A DNA stretch of 64,000 bases from Nemertoderma westbladi (taxonomy: Eukaryota > Xenacoelomorpha > Nemertodermatida > Nemertodermatidae). Shown here piece after piece: positions 59,601 through 64,000 of this stretch. A program made the position numbers and the translations under genes. Within the stretch, counting starts at the first letter, position 1, and each line of letters begins with the position of its first letter. The stretch is taken from positions 1 to 64,000 of the forward strand of contig JAUCBJ010003424.1 in assembly GCA_032718475.1 (NCBI GenBank), written 5' to 3'. The notes under the pieces were generated by a model, which was not told the DNA's origin, searched no databases, and saw only the letters and a program-made list of their open reading frames with translations.

Positions 59601-62600
59601 CTACCGACGACTAAGGTGTTGGGGCTCTTTTGGGACCCAAACACAGACAACTTTCGAGTGAAAGTGAGACTGGACAGTCAAGAGAACACACTGACCAAGA
59701 GATCATGCTTGTCAAAATTGAGCCGATTGTTCGATCCGTTAGGATTCATCAGTCCAGTGATACTGCAAGCCCGCATTTATATGCGCAGTATATGGAAGGA
59801 TGGACTAACATGGGACGAGCCGATTTCATCAGACCAAGTGGACTTATGGAAGACCTGGGAGGCGGAATTATCTTCGCTAGAGGATTATTTCATACCCAGG
59901 GTTTACTTTCCATTACAAAGTACATTTCCTGACAACTTGGAACTACACTGTTTTTCTGACGCCAGTGACAACGGTTTTGGTGTGGCAGCGTACCTGCGCA
60001 GACAAGTAGAATCAGACGAGTTCGATGTTTCGCTCATTACTTCTAAGGCTAAGACCATGCCTACTAAGTATATGACGACACCACGAGCCGAGCTACAAGC
60101 CGCAACCCTGTCAACCACCATCGTGAACCTCATACAGACAGAACTACAGTCGAGTTTACAGATATTTTATTGGACTGACGCGACGTTGGTTTTATTTTAC
60201 ATAAACAACGACACACTCGAATTCAAGACATTCGTTGCTAACCGTCGCGCGGAAATTCTAGACCGTTCAATAAAAGAGGATTGGCGACATTGTCCCGGAC
60301 CACAAAACCCAGCTGATATTGCGTCGCGAGGAATGATGCCTCAGGAATTCTGTAAACCGGAGAACAAAGAATTTTGGCAACACGGACCCCAGTTCTTACA
60401 GAAATCGACACAAGATTGGCCTCCGTTATACGACAACAAGTCCAACACCATTCCTAAGGACGCCGAAATCAAGAAACCAAAAAAGGGGAAGACAAAGAAA
60501 AAGACAACGGCGGCAAAACTCAAGAAAAAACCGAAGGCGAAATGGAAAGATATAACTTCAAAGGTCAAGAGAGGAAGACTTGCGAGCCTTTCTACACCAG
60601 ACATATCGCCAGACGGTCAAACAGACACGTTACTAGACGGTCAACCAGACATTTTGCCAGACATATCACAAAATGTTCCACCAGACGCTAGTAACACACT
60701 GACAAACAGTAAAGCCGCAGTTTCCCTATTGGAGCGGCCTTCTATTGACAAACAACCAGATACGTTACCAGACGTATCGCCAGACACATTACTAGACAGT
60801 CGACCAGACATTAGTAATGTATTGACAAACAGTAAAGCCGCAGTTTCTCTATTGGAGCGGCCTTGTATTGACAAACTACCAATTTTGACACACTTGAGCA
60901 ACCATAAGCACGGTGAAACCTCATGTATTACAGATGTGGGTAGTACCTACGCTAATGTAAATACAGGTGTTACTTTGCGCTCAAGAGACATACCGAACTT
61001 GCAACCTATGGTGAAACCTGGGATTAATATCGGCAGAAAAATTAGTTTACCGAAACCCACTGATCCCATAGAGTTCAAACCACCATTAACGATCGACTTA
61101 CAAAGTACCGACAATCAAGGTAAGAAGACAAAGAAGGACAAATTACTTGTAGACCCGGACGGATCAACAGTCAACAAGGGAATACCTACCGGCGGACCCG
61201 TGGGCCCTTCTAGTAATTCAAAACCTTCCAAATTCGCAATTGACTTACCTGATGACGTCACAAATACTCATGTCGACCGTATTGTAAACTTAACAGATTC
61301 TTGGACAAGCGCTTGCCGAAAATTAGCGTGGATTGTACGTTTTGTACAATACGTTAAAGGCAAACGCGACTTTACGCGTCGACTTACATTGACTGAGATT
61401 GACAGTTGTGAGATTAAATTAATTCGCCATTACCAACTGCGATATTTCGCGCGCGAATTCACATCTATAAATCAAGGTCAACCAATCAAGTCGTCACCAA
61501 TACTGAGTTGGAGTCCGATAATTTATAATGGCTTAATTTGTCATAAATCTCGGCTTCAAAACATTGACTTTAACACGAACTTTAGGTACCCAATAATAAT
61601 ACCGCAACACCACGAACTACAACGTGCAATGATACTGGACGCACATCTACATCTGAAACACGCTGGAAGACACCACTGTCTTTCCTACTTACGTACTAGA
61701 TTTGTATTAATTAGACCCAGTAAAGCATTAAGTTCAGTGACACGTACGTGTATTATTTGTAAAAAGGTACATTCTAGAATAGGTACCCAAGAAATGAGTG
61801 AACTACCACAAGCACGACTTCAAGCATTCAGACCACCTTTTACAGAGACTGGAATTGATTGCTTTGGTCCCATACATACGAAACGTGGACGTATACTAGT
61901 AAAACGCTGGGGACTGATTTTCACATGTATGTCCAGTAGGGCAGTTCATATTGAACGTGTGATGGATCTTTCCACCAACGCGTTTATACTAGCACTGCGG
62001 CGATTTATCGCTAGACGCGGACTAGTGAAATGCTTGTACTCAGACCAAGGGACAAACTTTGTTGGTGCTCGGAATGAGATTGCTAGAGCCTTTAAGAAAT
62101 TAGATCATGATCAAATCTCGAACGAACTGCAACCTCACAAGATTGTTTGGAAGTTTAATCCTCCAGATAGTCCTTGGAGAGGCGGAGTCTGGGAGAGATT
62201 GATTAGATCTATCAAAACGGCCATGGCAAAGGTCATTCCAGTAAACCACATATTAACAGACGACCAACTGACAACATTGTTTGTTGAAATCGAGGCAATA
62301 CTAAATACTAGACCAATAGTATTAGTACCCGATGACAAACAATCTCAGTTTGCTTTGACACCGGCACACCTGCTTATGCAGGCACCGACAACTTTGACAC
62401 CTATTTCTATTCCAATAGAAAGCGACAGTTACGGTAGAAAAGCGTGGAAAATCACGCAACTACTAGCTACCAAATTCTGGGAAATATGGCAAAACCATTA
62501 TTTGCCCTCTATTTCTGCCAGAACAAACTGGTACAATAACACCCGCGCATTAAAGCCGGGAGATCACGTGCTGTTAGCGGAAGTGAATCTAAAAAGACGC

Positions 62601-62780
62601 TTCTGGATAACAGGTGTAATTTTAGCCACACATCCATCTATGGATGGAGTGACAAGAACTGTGACAGTACGGACAATTGACGGTCGTACAGTAGACAGAC
62701 CGACTCAACGTCTCGTACTTCTTGAAGAGACTCGTAACGAGTCTGGAGACTACAAATCTCCACCTAATACTAGTAAATAA
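56583..62780 (+). CDS. BEL element 2 capsid-like/Pol polyprotein
   Basis: The frame is open from 56583; no ATG opens it (56691 is a GTG), so it is probably expressed as a fusion with upstream Gag. Numbering from 56691. The capsid-like BEL region starts upstream (PKFSGSSKHWHTFVDY) and continues with FNYLLQTLSGEPKRL. The zinc knuckle lies near 255 (CWRCTRHGHVRKDC), followed by CPSCGRNHDGLLH. The aspartic protease is near 386 (AILDSASSHSYVD; DSA instead of DSG). Reverse transcriptase lies near 760-930 with VRVVNDC, FTCDVEAMFHQV and the catalytic FYVDD near 908. RNase H runs from CFSDAS (near 1087) to WRHCPGPQNPADIASRG (near 1198-1214). A 275-residue basic and repeat-rich insertion spans about 1256-1530. 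Integrase has a His/Cys zinc region near 1645-1690, then GIDCFGP (1720), YSDQGTNF (1782) and VWERL (1833), the DDE triad. A C-terminal domain with LKPGDHVLLAE is near 1953-2017. No internal stop; it looks enzymatically intact. Confidence 0.93.
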   Translation, partial: RNSQPDRDCPVQQPPKFSGSSKHWHTFVDYIESQIAVCAFTSREKFNYLLQTLSGEPKRLAETFVGVPDAFELAYDRLTSIYGGTVSMARSVIEELCKGGAITKPVDLLKLADEIKNAITTLRSIGQLDYGNTPTVLLKIIGRLHHRLRREWRKVEYQREERGGFLKLEDVYLLISREAVVETRSNYTDQHIVAEGITLPSSNRQKPQTTSTKTATYTTPTELRQFSDGSRVSAPIGTKQTRQQLSTDFNSYQYCEHPGKRYIGHKLRGCRQFRELNSEERRLQIRPLDSCWRCTRHGHVRKDCPNTDTCPSCGRNHDGLLHTDSHTPTKRFAREHPEAAARCDAAYRKRESKTTPTFVTHIEDCFSEQSGSSDEESEDDDEYSNGDEQPSIALLTTDQLKGFSVIPIKVTGTKGSKRIYAILDSASSHSYVDEKIADVVTDLKQGKHVSYTVSSMHGQRAIPVTRVKLDLDSLLPKSQHSERERSLLPFRDLTFAATKDFSNLLGPVPEQSLEDRKYFRHLGVPECPVNYRSVAMLIGTDQFNLHQVWETRPSAVVAGNAYACRTPIGWYTRAPVRTLDVSDEEDDVQSTCSLLTTNSIHSFSHDVNHTTLQSTKHDRRVTSMISHKEQLTHKVSLELGEKTSQLEIPSTTDDRLASLPTPITSTVPVDIDDDALRNHQLEQAALDKELTEKTIRWLEQDTAEPGSYEPCMSEQEKQSLKIMEDTIRQTKDGHYEVGMLWRSQSPKLINNYPLALRRLHSIRQRLLKDEKAHLQYNTQMETYLTKGYAIRMTNPERVTDQTYYLPHHYVRHPDKPDKVRVVNDCAALFEGMSLNSELMDGPNMNNYLMGVIMRFRQRQVAFTCDVEAMFHQVKALERDRDSLWFLWYPEGDLSLPPATYQMQVRVFGARDSPNCTMYALKQAARDQKHLYDPEIIRIVERDFYVDDGLQSCDTVERATTVAHQLRDCLAGGGFNLTKFASNSAELVDSFGTTERGGGDIDLEFEPLPTTKVLGLFWDPNTDNFRVKVRLDSQENTLTKRSCLSKLSRLFDPLGFISPVILQARIYMRSIWKDGLTWDEPISSDQVDLWKTWEAELSSLEDYFIPRVYFPLQSTFPDNLELHCFSDASDNGFGVAAYLRRQVESDEFDVSLITSKAKTMPTKYMTTPRAELQAATLSTTIVNLIQTELQSSLQIFYWTDATLVLFYINNDTLEFKTFVANRRAEILDRSIKEDWRHCPGPQNPADIASRGMMPQEFCKPENKEFWQHGPQFLQKSTQDWPPLYDNKSNTIPKDAEIKKPKKGKTKKKTTAAKLKKKPKAKWKDITSKVKRGRLASLSTPDISPDGQTDTLLDGQPDILPDISQNVPPDASNTLTNSKAAVSLLERPSIDKQPDTLPDVSPDTLLDSRPDISNVLTNSKAAVSLLERPCIDKLPILTHLSNHKHGETSCITDVGSTYANVNTGVTLRSRDIPNLQPMVKPGINIGRKISLPKPTDPIEFKPPLTIDLQSTDNQGKKTKKDKLLVDPDGSTVNKGIPTGGPVGPSSNSKPSKFAIDLPDDVTNTHVDRIVNLTDSWTSACRKLAWIVRFVQYVKGKRDFTRRLTLTEIDSCEIKLIRHYQLRYFAREFTSINQGQPIKSSPILSWSPIIYNGLICHKSRLQNIDFNTNFRYPIIIPQHHELQRAMILDAHLHLKHAGRHHCLSYLRTRFVLIRPSKALSSVTRTCIICKKVHSRIGTQEMSELPQARLQAFRPPFTETGIDCFGPIHTKRGRILVKRWGLIFTCMSSRAVHIERVMDLSTNAFILALRRFIARRGLVKCLYSDQGTNFVGARNEIARAFKKLDHDQISNELQPHKIVWKFNPPDSPWRGGVWERLIRSIKTAMAKVIPVNHILTDDQLTTLFVEIEAILNTRPIVLVPDDKQSQFALTPAHLLMQAPTTLTPISIPIESDSYGRKAWKITQLLATKFWEIWQNHYLPSISARTNWYNNTRALKPGDHVLLAEVNLKRRFWITGVILATHPSMDGVTRTVTVRTIDGRTVDRPTQRLVLLEETRNESGDYKSPPNTSK

Positions 62781-62834
62781 TTAGGAGTTTACAAATAGAT
62801 TTCCACGTACCTGTACACCGTAGTAAGGACAGCG

Positions 62835-62930
62835 GTAGAATTCCATTGTCTTTATATGTGAACATTGAGGGTAGTACCCTTATGTGTCACATAGGAGCGG
62901 GATTTGTAGGTATAAGAAATGGAATTCTAC
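62835..62930 (+). ncRNA. Structured region between pol and accessory ORF
   Basis: A perfect 13-bp inverted repeat (GTAGAATTCCATT at 62835-62847 and AATGGAATTCTAC at 62918-62930) encloses two further dyads: AGGGTA-G-TACCCT at 62868-62880 and TATGTG-T-CACATA at 62881-62893. It may fold as an RNA element acting in export or splicing, or serve as a protein site on DNA. The role is inferred. Confidence 0.55.
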
Positions 62931-63390
62931 TTGGAACTCACAATATTGAGACATTTTCGAAATTTTAGACAATCCATTTGGATTTGAAAATTTTAAAATT
63001 TTCTCCAGTGAATAGATTTCAGGGTACAGTCGGGTGGAACTTAAAATTAGAGAAACAAGAGAGGAAGACTTGCGAGCCTTTCTTAAAATTTTAATTAAAT
63101 TTTACACGGTCTTGTTTCAATAAGTTACGTCAAAATAGACTCCCCTATATTTATTACTAATTCTTGATTGCTTATTTTCTGATAATAGTTTGGGATCAAA
63201 AGGTGAGTATTTTAGACTCACGGCCAGTTTAGCCCAAATTCGTTTTACTTCGGCAAAAAATTTTAGATAAGAAGCAGCGTGTCATTAAAGAAACCCTAGA
63301 TCTTAGGCTATGGGTAGGAGGTTAGAGCGTTGTCGAGCCCAAAGGGCAGACGAAACTCTCACGTCTCCTCACAACTAACTACAAACTCTG

Positions 63391-63405
63391 TTGTATTCCC
63401 TCTAG
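63391..63405 (+). promoter_or_regulatory. Candidate splice acceptor for the 3' ORF of element 2
   Basis: TTGTATTCCCTCTAG is a good polypyrimidine-AG acceptor lying 31 bases before the ATG at 63436. It would fit expression of the accessory ORF from a spliced subgenomic RNA, as for env genes. Confidence 0.5.
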
Positions 63406-63435
63406 TAGTAATGATTATGTAACTACACCCTAATT

Positions 63436-64000
63436 ATGGAGAAAGGGATACAAGGAGAGCCGAGATGGGGATATGATATCCAAGAAGAGGCAGCAGCGCC
63501 ATTCGAAAGATTTGGAGCCAAGGATTACACTATATTTGGTATAAAAGAATTATCGGAAAGTACAGCGAAACTCGCGAGAACTAAATATGACTCGAATGTA
63601 TTAAAGAGAAGGCAAAACGCATTAAACGAAAGAATCGAAAGTTTGCGCCAAACCTTCAACGAACTTTACCCGTACGATGCTTTGTGTGATACGGGAGACA
63701 TTAGCGAAGACCCCGATACTGAAATTAGTCGTTTGTATCATACCATGCAATACCTAAAGGCGCACGAACCTATGCCCGCGGTACGCGATGAATTCGATGG
63801 AATGCATCTTTACAGACGAACTCGAGGGGACGATAGAGAAACCAAGGAAGCATTTTCAGTTTATAAACTTTATTATCAATGCGGTTCTTGTATGCGCGAA
63901 CAACGAAATGCGATTCCGATGCGTTTGAATAAGGAAAATCCCGAACCGATATTGGCGAGGTGTTCGAATCATCAACAACTACGCTACCAGGAAGGAGGGT
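63436..64000 (+). CDS. BEL element 2 3' accessory ORF, partial (runs off window)
   Basis: Open for 188 codons from ATG at 63436 to the window end with no stop. It starts MEKGIQGEPRWGYDI and is highly charged, with no signal peptide or membrane segment. Residues about 101-185 match the accessory ORF of element 1 (14541-16307): RLYHTMQYL, P-P-V-D-F-M, LYYQCGSC and ARCSNH. The pattern is C-x2-C-x23-C-x2-H, the same cysteine/histidine order as in element 1. The position after pol, same strand and same relative place in both elements, supports a conserved accessory protein. Function unknown. Confidence 0.8.
   Translation, partial: MEKGIQGEPRWGYDIQEEAAAPFERFGAKDYTIFGIKELSESTAKLARTKYDSNVLKRRQNALNERIESLRQTFNELYPYDALCDTGDISEDPDTEISRLYHTMQYLKAHEPMPAVRDEFDGMHLYRRTRGDDRETKEAFSVYKLYYQCGSCMREQRNAIPMRLNKENPEPILARCSNHQQLRYQEGG

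Larger units (their letters stand above)
51431..64000 (+). mobile_element. BEL/Pao LTR retrotransposon 2 (3' end outside window)
   Basis: On the plus strand: leader, gag in two overlapping frames, a long pol ORF with all enzymatic domains, and a 3' accessory ORF cut by the window end. The order is the same as in element 1 but the sequences are well diverged. The left limit is uncertain, either the LTR-like block at 51431 or further right near the TATA box at 52789. The 3' LTR is not in the window. Confidence 0.8.

Noticed and set aside
62781-64000. 3' LTR of element 2
   Set aside because: No second copy of any leader or LTR-like sequence from 51-53 kb appears before the window end, and the accessory ORF is still open.

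Overview
The window looks like AT-rich genomic DNA of an animal, probably an invertebrate. The evidence is an animal-type TRPM cation-channel gene with a eukaryotic splice acceptor, two large BEL/Pao-class LTR retrotransposons (a superfamily known from metazoans), non-LTR retrotransposon debris, tRNA-derived SINE-like repeats and a very long satellite array. There is no bacterial gene organisation. I cannot name the species.

Layout. 1-4100: an imperfect inverted repeat of about 0.7 kb, then two fragments of the same non-LTR reverse transcriptase in opposite orientation. 4110-7961: one giant exon encoding nearly all of a TRPM-like channel, the only convincing host gene. 8115-10860: an element bounded by long imperfect terminal inverted repeats and carrying two head-to-head tRNA-type SINE copies. 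12717-25923 (minus strand): a BEL/Pao element with two 1017-bp LTRs that look identical. It keeps Gag, zinc knuckles and protease, but an in-frame deletion removed reverse transcriptase, most of RNase H and integrase. It also carries two overlapping 3' accessory ORFs. 26.8-27.2 kb: a further reverse-transcriptase fragment. 27847-51172: about 23.3 kb of a 66-bp satellite (roughly 350 units) with nested higher-order duplications (offsets 7346, 9976, 6501, 2495 and 986 bp). About 51.4 kb to the window end (plus strand): a second BEL/Pao element with a coding-rich gag (broken into frames), an intact-looking pol (zinc knuckle, protease, reverse transcriptase, RNase H, integrase, C-terminal domain) and a 3' accessory ORF that runs off the window.

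The most interesting point is that the two BEL elements, although clearly different, share a 3' accessory protein in the position where envelope genes sit. It has no visible membrane segment and carries a conserved C-x2-C...C-x2-H pattern; in element 1 it is followed by a second ORF with a CCHC knuckle and a very basic tail. This suggests a nucleic-acid-binding accessory protein rather than an envelope. Element 1, stripped of its replication enzymes but retaining Gag, protease and the accessory ORFs between identical LTRs, looks like a recently active non-autonomous element that would depend on enzymes supplied by a relative. The leader of element 2 holds three tandem RNA hairpins just before gag, a candidate packaging signal, and both leaders are enriched in an ACCGGT palindrome.
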